Source of the DNA: Azophilus sp965221755
GTDB lineage: Bacteria; Pseudomonadota; Gammaproteobacteria; Pseudomonadales; Azotimanducaceae
NCBI GenBank assembly: GCA_965221755.1
Contig: OZ244921.1
Location: forward strand, 3,100,001 to 3,164,000
Direction: 5' to 3'
Length of the DNA stretch: 64,000 bases
Below, one piece after another: positions 17,283-25,292 of the stretch. The first letter of the stretch is position 1. Every line of letters starts with the position of its first letter. The notes beneath the pieces are model-generated. The model ran no database searches and had not been told where the DNA came from. It saw only the letters and a list, made by a program, of their open reading frames with translations. A program made the translations under genes and the position numbers.

Positions 17283-18748
17283 CGGCTTTGGACTTCCAAG
17301 CGCTGGCCCCTCACCTGACGCTGACTGGCGGCATTCTGGCGGTGCTGCTTGCGGTTTCGTTTTGGCGCAGCCACCGCACGACCCTAGCCTTGACCTTGCT
17401 GTCCTTGGCCGCTGCCTTCATCGCCCTTTGGCCCGGGCTGGATGCCGGCCCCCGCCCGGTCACGCCGCTGTTGATGCTGGATGCCTACGCCGCCTTCTTC
17501 AACGGCTTGTTCATTCTCATTGGCGCAGTCACCGCCCTGCTGGCCCACCGCTACCTGGAAGGGCGGGCGGGCAGCCCGGAGGAGTTCCATGTGCTCCTGC
17601 TGCTGGCCACCTTGGGCGCCATGACCTTGGCTGGCGCCCAGCACTTCGCCGCCCTGCTGCTGGGGCTGGAGATTCTCTCGATTTCGCTGTACGCGATGGT
17701 GGCGTATCCCGAAGAGGACAGCCCGCCGCTGGAGGCGGCGCTCAAGTACTTGGTGCTGTCCGGCGTCGGCTCGACCATCATGCTGTTCGGCATGGCGCTC
17801 ATCTACCACGCGACCGGCGCATTGGGGTTCGCCGAACTGGCCGCATTCGTCGCCACCGGCGACCGCGCCGACCTCTGGCTGACCGCAGGCCAGGTCCTGT
17901 TCATCATCGGCATCGCCTTCAAGCTGTCCCTGATCCCGTTGCACATGTGGACGCCGGACGTTTACCAAGGCGCTCCGGCGCCGGTGGCCGGCTATCTGGC
18001 CACGGTCTCCAAGGCGGCGGTGTTTGCCGTGCTGCTGCGCTTCGCCGTCGATGCCCGGCTGCTGGACCTCTCCGGCGCCGGCGCGGTGCCGGTCGCCATG
18101 CTGTTCGCCGTCATCGCGGTGCTGTCGATGGTGGTCGGCAACGTGCTGGCGCTGCTGCAGGACAGCATCAAGCGCTTGCTGGCGTACTCGTCCATCGCCC
18201 ATGTCGGCTATCTGATGATCGCGCTGCTGGTTCTGGGCGTGCGGCCCGGCGACGCCATGGCGGTGGAGACCGCACTGATGTTTCTTGCCGGCTACTTGGC
18301 GATGACGTTGGCCGCCTTCGCGGTGGTCAGCGAACTGAGCGCCGCGGCAGTCGGCGAGCGGGATCGGATCGCTGAGTACAGCGGGCTCTTCTGGCGGCGC
18401 CCGTTGTTGGCTGCGGTGTTGACCGCGGCGCTGCTGTCCTTGGCCGGCATCCCGCTGACGGCTGGCTTCATCGCTAAGTTCTACCTGTTCGCCGCCGGCG
18501 TCGAAGGCGCGCTTTGGAGCCTCATCTGGGCCATGATCGTCGGCAGCGCGCTGTCCATCTACTACTACCTGAAGATCGTGTTCGCCATGACCGTGCGCGG
18601 GGCGGAGACGCCGGCCATCCCGGCCTCAGCGGCCGGAATGGCCACCGCCGCGGCCTTGGGCCTTGCGGTGCTGGCGCTCGGCATCCATCCCGCGCCCCTC
18701 ATCGACTGGGTCGGCGAGATCGCCCAAGGCCTGCAACGCCAGCCCTGA
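17279..18748 (+). CDS. nuoN: NADH-quinone oxidoreductase subunit N
   Basis: A 489-residue antiporter-like subunit, the last of the cluster. It has the motifs KLSLIPLHMWTPDVYQGAP and AYSSIAHVGYLM, and the conserved lysine in the broken helix. The GTG start at 17279 overlaps the nuoM stop (GTGA). The length is normal for NuoN. Confidence 0.94.
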   Translation: MTALDFQALAPHLTLTGGILAVLLAVSFWRSHRTTLALTLLSLAAAFIALWPGLDAGPRPVTPLLMLDAYAAFFNGLFILIGAVTALLAHRYLEGRAGSPEEFHVLLLLATLGAMTLAGAQHFAALLLGLEILSISLYAMVAYPEEDSPPLEAALKYLVLSGVGSTIMLFGMALIYHATGALGFAELAAFVATGDRADLWLTAGQVLFIIGIAFKLSLIPLHMWTPDVYQGAPAPVAGYLATVSKAAVFAVLLRFAVDARLLDLSGAGAVPVAMLFAVIAVLSMVVGNVLALLQDSIKRLLAYSSIAHVGYLMIALLVLGVRPGDAMAVETALMFLAGYLAMTLAAFAVVSELSAAAVGERDRIAEYSGLFWRRPLLAAVLTAALLSLAGIPLTAGFIAKFYLFAAGVEGALWSLIWAMIVGSALSIYYYLKIVFAMTVRGAETPAIPASAAGMATAAALGLAVLALGIHPAPLIDWVGEIAQGLQRQP

Positions 18749-18771
18749 GCCCGTCCAATAGGAGTTCAACC

Positions 18772-19074
18772 ATGTTCATCGCAATGAATCGATTTCAGAT
18801 CGCCAAGGGCTTTGAAGCCGGTTTCGAGAAGGTGTGGCGGGAGCGCGACTCCCACCTGTCCGAAGTGCCCGGCTTCGTGGACTTCCACCTGCTCAAGGGC
18901 CCGGAGGGCGACGGCCATGTGCTCTACGCCTCCCACAGCGTTTGGGAAAGCCGCGAGGCCTTCATCGCCTGGACCGAGTCCGAGCACTTCCGCCGTGCCC
19001 ATGCGCAAGCCAGCGCCCCCAAGGGAACCTACTTGGGCCATCCCAACTTGGAGACCTTTGAAGCGGTGCTCTAG
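18772..19074 (+). CDS. Antibiotic biosynthesis monooxygenase-like (ABM) small protein
   Basis: A 100-residue ferredoxin-like alpha/beta protein of the ABM family, starting MFIAMNRFQIAKGFE with the typical W at EKVWRERD and the VPGFVDFHLL strand. Members include haem-degrading monooxygenases and small cofactor-free oxygenases. The EKVW, F and H positions resemble the HmoB/IsdG side, but no catalytic triad can be assigned safely. ATG 18772 has GGAG eight bases upstream. It follows nuoN by 23 bases and could be transcribed with it. Confidence 0.72.
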   Translation: MFIAMNRFQIAKGFEAGFEKVWRERDSHLSEVPGFVDFHLLKGPEGDGHVLYASHSVWESREAFIAWTESEHFRRAHAQASAPKGTYLGHPNLETFEAVL

Positions 19075-19083
19075 TCGCCATGC

Positions 19084-19278
19084 CTTTACGGAGGATTGGC
19101 GGTGGATGCGGACGCGCGGGCGCTCGACGGATCCGGCCGGCCGGTGGCCGGCCTGTTCGCAGCCGGCGAATTGGTGGGCGGCTTGTTTCGCGAAGGCTAT
19201 CCGGGCGGCTCCGGCCTGACCGCCGGGACGGTCATGGGCCACCGTGCGGGCCTTGGCGCCGCAAAGCCGGCGTCTTAG
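19084..19278 (+). pseudogene. C-terminal fragment of an FAD-binding dehydrogenase
   Basis: About 64 residues match the last part of fumarate-reductase-type flavoproteins: LYGGLAVDADARAL, then GLFAAGELVGGLF and YPGGSGLTAG with the flavin-binding glycine-rich end. The N-terminal 400 residues, including the Rossmann motif, are absent upstream, so this is a deletion remnant. Confidence 0.6.
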
Positions 19279-19315
19279 CGACTTGGGGCGAATTGGCCCC
19301 TGTTGCTGGAAGTCC

Positions 19316-19410
19316 GTGAGCGGGCTCAAAAACACTTCGAACCTGACATCCGCGACGTCCGCGAAGTTTCGCGCAGCGAAACTTCAACGCGCCCGCCCCG
19401 CGGGCGCGCA
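19316..19410 (+). repeat. Dispersed hairpin repeat copy
   Basis: Head GAGCGGGCTCAAAAACACTT..GAACCTGAC is followed by the stem GAAGTTTCGC..GCGAAACTTC, then a second hairpin GCGCCCGC ccc GCGGGCGC. It lies in the gap between the flavoprotein remnant and the acyl-CoA dehydrogenase; nothing else is seen in 19279-19547. Confidence 0.8.
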
Positions 19411-19547
19411 GGCTGTGTCCATGCCGCAAGCGGCTCAGGTATATTGGGCGCTTTGGGGCGATGGCCCGGCTTGGTTCGCGCAAGGCCGGTTTCCCTGGCG
19501 GATGCGAACCAAGTTGAGCCGCCGCCCGCATTGACTGGGAGCACCAC

Positions 19548-20819
19548 ATGGACTTTGACATTCCACAGGACTTGGCGGACTACTTGAAGGAGCTCGATGA
19601 CTTCATAGAACGCGAGATCAAGCCGCTCGAGGAGCGCGACGACAACATCCGCTTCTTCGACCACCGTCGCGAGGACGCCCGCACCGACTGGGAGCGGGGC
19701 GGGCTGCCCAACGAGGGTTGGGAGGCGCTCATGCACGAGGCGCGGCGGCGGGCCGATGCGGCGGGCCACTACCGCTACGCCTGCCCCAAGGAACATGGCG
19801 GGCGCGAGGGCACCAACCTCGACATGGCCATCATCCGCGAGCATTTGGCCCTCAAGGGCCTAGGCCTGCACAACGACCTGCAAACCGAGCACTCCATCGT
19901 CGGCAACAACGTTGGCCTGCTGCTGATGATCCTCTACGGCACCGAGGAGCAGAAGGCGGAGTGGATCGACGACCTGGCCGAGGGACGGCGCGGCTTCGCC
20001 TTCGGCATCACCGAGCCGGAGCACGGCTCGGACGCCACCCACATGGAAACCAACGCCTGCCGGGACGGCGACGAGTGGGTGATCAACGGCGCCAAGACCT
20101 GGAACACCGGCATTCACCGGGCCAAGTACGACCTGATCATGGCCCGCACCGCAGGCAAGGCCGGGGACGGGGAGGGCATCACCGCCTTCCTGACGCCCAC
20201 CGACTCGGAGGGCTTCAAGATCGAGGAAATGCTCTGGACCTTCAACATGCCCACCGACCACGGACGCATTTCCTTGAAGGACGTGCGGGTGCCGCACGGC
20301 GCGATCTTCGGCGGCGAGGGCCGGGGGCTGCAGATCGTGCAGCACTTCTTCAACGAGAACCGCATTCGCCAAGCGGCCTCCAGCTTGGGGGCGGCGCAGT
20401 TCTGCATCAACGAATCCGTGCACTACGCCACCGAGCGCAAGCCGTTCGGCAAGCCGCTCTCCTCCAACCAAGGCATCCAGTTTCCGCTCGTGGAATTGCA
20501 GACCCAGTGCGAGATGCTGCGCGCCCTGATCCACAAAACCGCTTGGCTGATGGACAAGCACGGCGCCTTCTCCCAATCGGACAAGGTGTCGATGTGCAAC
20601 TACTGGTCGAACCGGCTCTGCTGCGAGTCGGCGGACCGGGCCATGCAGGTGCATGGCGGCCTCGGCTACTCACGGCACAAGCCCTTCGAGCACATCTACC
20701 GCCACCACCGCCGCTACCGCATCACCGAGGGGGCGGAGGAGATCCAGATGCGACGTGTGGCGGGCTATATGTTCGGCTACATGAAGCAGCGGGCGCCGAA
20801 GGGGGTGCGGGAAGGGTAG
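19548..20819 (+). CDS. Acyl-CoA dehydrogenase family protein
   Basis: A 423-residue flavoprotein of the acyl-CoA dehydrogenase superfamily, which oxidises acyl-CoA thioesters to the enoyl form with FAD. Visible features are FGITEPEHGSDATHMETNA and the following WVINGAKTW (middle beta domain), ERKPFGKPLSSNQGIQFPL (FAD contact) and QVHGGLGYSRHKPFEHIYR with TEGAEEIQ near the C-terminus. In this subfamily the usual catalytic base position near the end cannot be assigned with confidence. It is a single gene, preceded by a hairpin repeat, and likely takes part in fatty-acid or xenobiotic catabolism. Confidence 0.85.
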   Translation: MDFDIPQDLADYLKELDDFIEREIKPLEERDDNIRFFDHRREDARTDWERGGLPNEGWEALMHEARRRADAAGHYRYACPKEHGGREGTNLDMAIIREHLALKGLGLHNDLQTEHSIVGNNVGLLLMILYGTEEQKAEWIDDLAEGRRGFAFGITEPEHGSDATHMETNACRDGDEWVINGAKTWNTGIHRAKYDLIMARTAGKAGDGEGITAFLTPTDSEGFKIEEMLWTFNMPTDHGRISLKDVRVPHGAIFGGEGRGLQIVQHFFNENRIRQAASSLGAAQFCINESVHYATERKPFGKPLSSNQGIQFPLVELQTQCEMLRALIHKTAWLMDKHGAFSQSDKVSMCNYWSNRLCCESADRAMQVHGGLGYSRHKPFEHIYRHHRRYRITEGAEEIQMRRVAGYMFGYMKQRAPKGVREG

Positions 20820-20917
20820 GGGCGGCTGCGCATGCGCTTGTCGAGCTGGCAAACTGGGTTTACGAATCCATATTTAGCAAAGCTGCCAGGGGTGAGTCGC
20901 ACGACGACTGAACCGGC

Positions 20918-22237
20918 ATGAGGACCATTCCATGCAATTCGCCCATCGCCCCTGAAGCCCTGCTGAACCTGGCTTCGTTCAGCAGGCAGAAGGATCGATC
21001 CAAACCGCCGCTGTTTGCGGGAAGAACCGACATCATCCGGGACGTGGAGGAGTGTTTGCGGAACATGCAAAGCGCCGCCGCCTCCTCATCTTGCGCAATG
21101 GTCGTCAGCGGCGCTCCCGGATCGGGCAAAACATCGCTGATTCATCACCTGAGCGGGCAATACGACGGCTCGAACATCGTTCCCGTGCGTCTTTCCGGTG
21201 AGGATTTGACGCATCCGCATTTCGTCGCGGCAGGGATTTTGAAGGCTGCTTGCGTCCCTGCGAATGAATTGGGGAGGATGGCGCAAACGAAGTGGGGCTT
21301 GGGGTTGGGCAAGACCATTGCCGTTGAACGAACCAATCAAATCGATGCCCCGGCGGCCCGTCTCTCACGCCCGGAGTCGCTTTGGGATGTTGTCTCCGAC
21401 ATGGTGCACATTTCGCCGGAAACAACGTTCCTGATGCTGGTCGATGAATGCCAACGCGTCGAGCGTGACCCGAACAGCCGATACAACCTGATCGCGGCAC
21501 AGATGAATGATGCGAAGACCGGCGACTTGAAAGTGCTTCCTGTCTTCGCGGGATTGTCGGACACCAAAGTGCAGCTTGCGGCCGTCGGCGTGTCGCGAAC
21601 GGCTGCGCCGTCGCATGCGTTGGGGCCGTTGTCTGAAGGGGAGGCCAGAGAGGTGATCGCCGCCTTCTTCAGCAAGGACCTGTTTGGCCTTGGCGACGCC
21701 GTCGCACCTTCGGATCAAGCGGGCATCGCCAACACGCTGATCAAGGCCAGCGAGTGCTACCCGCGTCATCTCCACTGCTACCTTCGGGGATTGGCGGCGG
21801 AGCTCGCAAAGGGATCCGGTGGCTTGGACATGGACACGGTGCTCGAACACGGCCACCAGGCGCGGCTCGACTACAACTTCGACCGCGTGGAGTCGGCGAA
21901 ACTTGGTCCTTTCGCCAAGACGCTGACGGATGCGGCGGCGACAATGTTGACCCCGCTCGGTGAACTCGAAGCCGATGAGCTCGTCAGCTTCGCTGCCCGG
22001 CGGCAACCGAGCCTTGGTGAGGACCAAGCCCGAGCGGCCATTGATCGGGCGATTCACTCCGGCATCCTTGAGGTGTCCCCCCATCGCCCGGACAGCCTGC
22101 GGGCGCCGATTCCCTCAATGCTGACCTATCTCGCCGTGAACCGAAACGCGGAAGCGGCGCTGCAGCAAATGCGCGAGGCGTGCGGGCAGGAACCAGCCCT
22201 AAAACCCGACCCCAATTCCAGCCAAACCTCATCGTGA
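20918..22237 (+). CDS. AAA-type ATP-binding protein (AAA-1)
   Basis: A 439-residue P-loop ATPase with Walker A GAPGSGKT (residues 65-72) and Walker B FLMLVDECQ (171-179), preceded by a LFAGRTDII motif like that of STAND/Orc-like ATPases. The C-terminal 170 residues form a helical/winged-helix-like part (KASECYPRHLHCYLRGLAAEL). No nuclease or membrane part is visible. Its last 520 bases are duplicated at 24261-24779. It faces another AAA gene (AAA-2) and both end within 40 bases. Such lone ATPases are common in accessory islands; the function is unknown. Confidence 0.72.
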   Translation: MRTIPCNSPIAPEALLNLASFSRQKDRSKPPLFAGRTDIIRDVEECLRNMQSAAASSSCAMVVSGAPGSGKTSLIHHLSGQYDGSNIVPVRLSGEDLTHPHFVAAGILKAACVPANELGRMAQTKWGLGLGKTIAVERTNQIDAPAARLSRPESLWDVVSDMVHISPETTFLMLVDECQRVERDPNSRYNLIAAQMNDAKTGDLKVLPVFAGLSDTKVQLAAVGVSRTAAPSHALGPLSEGEAREVIAAFFSKDLFGLGDAVAPSDQAGIANTLIKASECYPRHLHCYLRGLAAELAKGSGGLDMDTVLEHGHQARLDYNFDRVESAKLGPFAKTLTDAAATMLTPLGELEADELVSFAARRQPSLGEDQARAAIDRAIHSGILEVSPHRPDSLRAPIPSMLTYLAVNRNAEAALQQMREACGQEPALKPDPNSSQTSS

Positions 22238-22302
22238 CTTCAACAGCACTTATGTCTCGGATGCCGGCCACAGGCTAAAGATTCGGAATCACCCGCTTTA
22301 GG
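21719..22302. repeat. Direct repeat, copy 1 (AAA-1 tail plus AAA-2 end)
   Basis: Almost identical to 24261-24843. It covers the last 519 bases of AAA-1 and, after the intergenic gap, the final codons of AAA-2. The offset between copies is about 2542 bases. Confidence 0.9.
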
Positions 22303-23450
22303 TACTCGTCAAACAACGGCACGGTGAAGCCGGTGTCGCCGTGGGCCGGGCTGTGGATCATGCCCTTCTCGATGAGCTTGGCCCGGGTTGGCGCGACGGC
22401 GCCCACGCCTTTAGCCAAGATCCCGCTGATTTTCCCGGAACGATGCGGCCCCGGCCCCAGTTCCGCCATGGCCCGCAAGTAGCGCTTTTCGGATGGCGCA
22501 AGCCGGTCGAAGCGCGCGCGGAAGAAGCTGGCGTCGAGTTCCGCGGTGGCCTGCGCCGTGGCCGCGACGACATCTTGGGCCTTGATTGGGGAAGTCCCAG
22601 CGCAATCCCAACTGTGCTTGCCCCACTCCTGGAGGAAGTAGGGATAGCACTGCGTTCGCCGCACGATCGCAGCAAGGGCATCGCGACTAAACGCCACGTC
22701 CTGCGCTTTGGCCGGCGCTTCAAGGGCGTGGCGGGCAGCCTCTTCGTGCAGCGGTCCGATTTCGGGAAAGCTGAAAAGCCGTTCAGCATAGGACTTGGCC
22801 GCTGCTGCATGGGCCACCAGTTGAGGCAATCCTGCGCCAACAAGCGTAACGGGGAGCTGCCGCTGGGCGGTTCGATGAAGGGCCAGAATCAAAGCGGCAA
22901 GCTGTTTCCCCTCAACGTACTGCAGCTCATCGATGAACAGCGCGACCGCAGTGCCTTGGGACTTCGCGGCCTCGCCTACCGCAGTGAGCAGCTCGCTGAG
23001 ATCGAAGTCCAAGTGACCGCTGTCCGCGACGCCCGGTTCAGATTCCACATCGATGCCGATGCTGATGTCGCCGAAACTGACTTTCATCGCTCCAACGAAC
23101 CCGGCCAGTACACTGAGCGCTCGCCTTGCGACATCCCCGGCGGCCCGGCGGCTCATCTTCACGAGGGCGCTGTGCAGTGGCGGGGCCAACAAGCTGGGCA
23201 ACGAGCGATCTTCGGGGGCTTCGAGCAGGAGAGTGATGAAACCGCGGCACTCCGCGTCCCGGCAGATACGGTTGAGGAGCACCGTTTTGCCGACCCCGCG
23301 CAGCCCGACCATGAGCAAGCTCTTGGCCGCCAAGCCGTTGCGAACGCGTTCCAAGGCGATGGCAGCAGCGTCGATCAGGTCGTCGCGTCCGGCCAGTTCG
23401 GGCGGCGGCGTTCCGGCACCGGGCGCATAGGGGTTGGTTCGGGCGTCCAT
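22275..23450 (-). CDS. AAA-type ATP-binding protein (AAA-2)
   Basis: A 391-residue ATPase with an ELAGRDDLI box, Walker A GLRGVGKT (49-56), Walker B VALFIDELQ (168-176) and a sensor-like region ending in TLVGAGLPQL. The helical lid and C-terminal winged-helix-like part (LAPSEKRYLRAMAELGPGPH) resemble Orc1/Cdc6-type and prophage-island ATPases. It is convergent with AAA-1. Its upstream region carries two 19-bp direct repeats and an AT-rich palindrome, suggesting its own controlled promoter. Confidence 0.75.
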   Translation of the reverse strand: MDARTNPYAPGAGTPPPELAGRDDLIDAAAIALERVRNGLAAKSLLMVGLRGVGKTVLLNRICRDAECRGFITLLLEAPEDRSLPSLLAPPLHSALVKMSRRAAGDVARRALSVLAGFVGAMKVSFGDISIGIDVESEPGVADSGHLDFDLSELLTAVGEAAKSQGTAVALFIDELQYVEGKQLAALILALHRTAQRQLPVTLVGAGLPQLVAHAAAAKSYAERLFSFPEIGPLHEEAARHALEAPAKAQDVAFSRDALAAIVRRTQCYPYFLQEWGKHSWDCAGTSPIKAQDVVAATAQATAELDASFFRARFDRLAPSEKRYLRAMAELGPGPHRSGKISGILAKGVGAVAPTRAKLIEKGMIHSPAHGDTGFTVPLFDEYLKRVIPNL

Positions 23451-23458
23451 TTGTACTC

Positions 23459-23562
23459 AAGTTAACCTAAGTTATCTAAAACCTCAAAACTTGAATGAGT
23501 ACGAAAATTAGTGATCGGATCCGTTAAGCGGTCAATTTAATCGAAGTTATCCAAGGTTATCT
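23459..23562. promoter_or_regulatory. Direct-repeat operator-like region upstream of AAA-2
   Basis: AAGTTAACCTAAGTTATCT (23459-23477) and AAGTTATCCAAGGTTATCT (23544-23562) agree at 16 of 19 positions. The first lies within a broken palindrome GTACTCAAGTT..AACTTGAATGAGTAC just upstream of the AAA-2 ATG. The local AT content is far above that of the neighbourhood. A regulator-binding region is inferred. I see no gene in 23451-23849. Confidence 0.5.
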
Positions 23563-23849
23563 GGATCCACTAACTTTTCCGTTGTCTGCTCATGGGTTGT
23601 TTCCCAAGTCGGTTCCGGCCTCTGCGCAGGGCCATTGCACGCTGATTGAAGGCGTGGTTTTGTCCAACGAGGCATGAGCCTGAACGGGGTGCTGTGTGTG
23701 GCGCGCCTTCAACTGGGGCTTGCTGTTTTGTTTGTGGTGGATCGGCGCGGGATTTCCGGGATTGCAAGGCCATGCCTGCTGCGCGGCCGCACTGGCGCTG
23801 GATTGGGTGGTCGTGGTCGGGTGAAGGGCCGTCCTGCCGGTTCGGCGGT

Positions 23850-24258
23850 TCAGGTTGTGGACGAAATGGCGTCGAAGGCGTCCTGCCGGCGCATCATGAA
23901 GTGGAGGTTGGCGTCGGGGAGCCGCTTGAAGCCGTTGTGGAAGACGACGGCGAGGGCGATGTTGTTGAGCGCGGCGTTGTTTGCGGGCGCGTTGCGGGCG
24001 CGGACGCGGCTGGCGTCCTCGCCCATGCTGGCGTCGCGCCGGTGGTGGTTGGCGTTCTCGAACTGCCGGTGGCCGCGGTTCCAGGCGAGCAGCCGTTCGG
24101 GTCCGGCGCGGTCGGCGGGCACGGTGGTGATGCCGTAGGCGGTCTCGGAGGAGGCTTCGCCGGTCCCCACGTCGATGCGCTTGCGCACGACGCGGAACGC
24201 CTGCCGGGCTTGGGGGAACGGCGCGAGCGTGTCCGGCAGCAGGTCGCGGGCGGCGACG
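23850..24258 (-). pseudogene. ISAs1-like transposase C-terminal remnant
   Basis: The minus strand encodes RKRIDVGTGEASSETAYGI, then RGHRQFENANHHRRDASMGE and DASRVRARNAPANNAALNN. This matches the C-terminal part of ISAs1-family transposases (ExxYxITSL, GHWxIENxLHxVRDVxFxED). The 5' two thirds are missing and the break abuts the duplicated AAA-1 tail. Confidence 0.7.
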
Positions 24259-24260
24259 CG

Positions 24261-24779
24261 GCGGGCATCGCCAACACGCTGGTCAAGGCCAGCGAGTGCT
24301 ACCCGCGTCATCTCCACTGCTACCTTCGGGGATTGGCGGCGGAGCTCGCAAAGGGATCCGGTGGCTTGGACATGGACACGGTGCTCGAACACGGCCACCA
24401 GGCGCGGCTCGACTACAACTTCGACCGCGTGGAGTCGGCGAAACTTGGTCCTTTCGCCAAGACGCTGACGGATGCGGCGGCGACAATGTTGACCCCGCTC
24501 GGTGAACTCGAAGCCGATGAGCTCGTCAGCTTCGCTGCCCGGCGGCAACCGAGCCTTGGTGAGGACCAAGCCCGAGCGGCCATTGATCGGGCGATTCACT
24601 CCGGCATCCTTGAGGTGTCCCCCCATCGCCCGGACAGCCTGCGGGCGCCGATTCCCTCAATGCTGACCTATCTCGCCGTGAACCGAAACGCGGAAGCGGC
24701 GCTGCAGCAAATGCGCGAGGCGTGCGGGCAGGAACCAGCCCTAAAACCCGGCTCAAGTTCCAGCCAAACCCCATCTTGA
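24261..24779 (+). pseudogene. Duplicated C-terminal fragment of AAA-1
   Basis: Encodes AGIANTLVKASECYPRHL onward, nearly identical to the last 171 residues of AAA-1, with changes mainly in the final residues (KPGSSSSQTPS versus KPDPNSSQTSS). It lacks the ATPase core and has no proper start, being fused in frame to unrelated antisense-of-transposase sequence. Confidence 0.85.
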
Positions 24780-24843
24780 CTTCAAAGGGCTTTTCTCTCG
24801 GACGCCAGCCACTGGCTGAAGATTCGGAATCACCCGCTTTAGG
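24261..24843. repeat. Direct repeat, copy 2
   Basis: Second copy of 21719-22302, ending at the same ATTCGGAATCACCCGCTTTA block as copy 1. In this copy the AAA-2 stop codon is changed, so it is a dead fragment. The unit between the copies holds AAA-2 and the ISAs1-like remnant. Confidence 0.88.
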
Positions 24844-24873
24844 CCGGATATTGCGCGAATGTAGTGGCCCTCC

Positions 24874-25044
24874 GCCACCGGCCTGGCCAAGGCGTCGCCG
24901 CAGCCCGTCCGCCCCGCCCTGCTCAAGGTCGGCGCCGCGGTCATGTCCAACGCCCGCCGGGCGCGCCCGCTGATGAGCCGCCCGCACCCCGACCGGGCCC
25001 TGTTCCGCCGGGTTGCCGCATCCCTCGCCCCGCAGCCGCCCTGA
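24874..25044 (+). pseudogene. Transposase C-terminal remnant (IS1380-like)
   Basis: Encodes RPALLKVGAAVMSNARRARP and PHPDRALFRRVAASLAP before a stop. It resembles the IS1380-family end (LRxxLIKIGAKVVRHxRY....PRxLFxxIL). Only the last 56 residues are visible. The rest of 24844-25292 shows no gene I can support. Confidence 0.4.
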
Positions 25045-25292
25045 GACCCCCGGAGCGCTGTCCCCGGCGCGTTGAGACAAGCATGGGGTTGGGGGAGTTG
25101 CGCCCTGAGCGTGGCGGAGACGGACAAGGTCCGCGTTCGGGAAGCCCTTATCGTTCGAGAGCGTCATGAAACATGACGAAGTGGCTCAGGCTCTCGAAAG
25201 TTGGGCAACTCGTGCAACATCCGGGCTAGACCGCGACAAGGCATTCGTTCGGGGTTCGGCAATCCAGCGCTTTCGTGGAACTCCCAGCCGCT

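Noticed and set aside
23646..24779. 377-codon plus-strand frame spanning the ISAs1-like remnant and the AAA-1 tail
   Set aside because: The first part is antisense of the transposase remnant, joined by chance to the duplicated AAA-1 tail.
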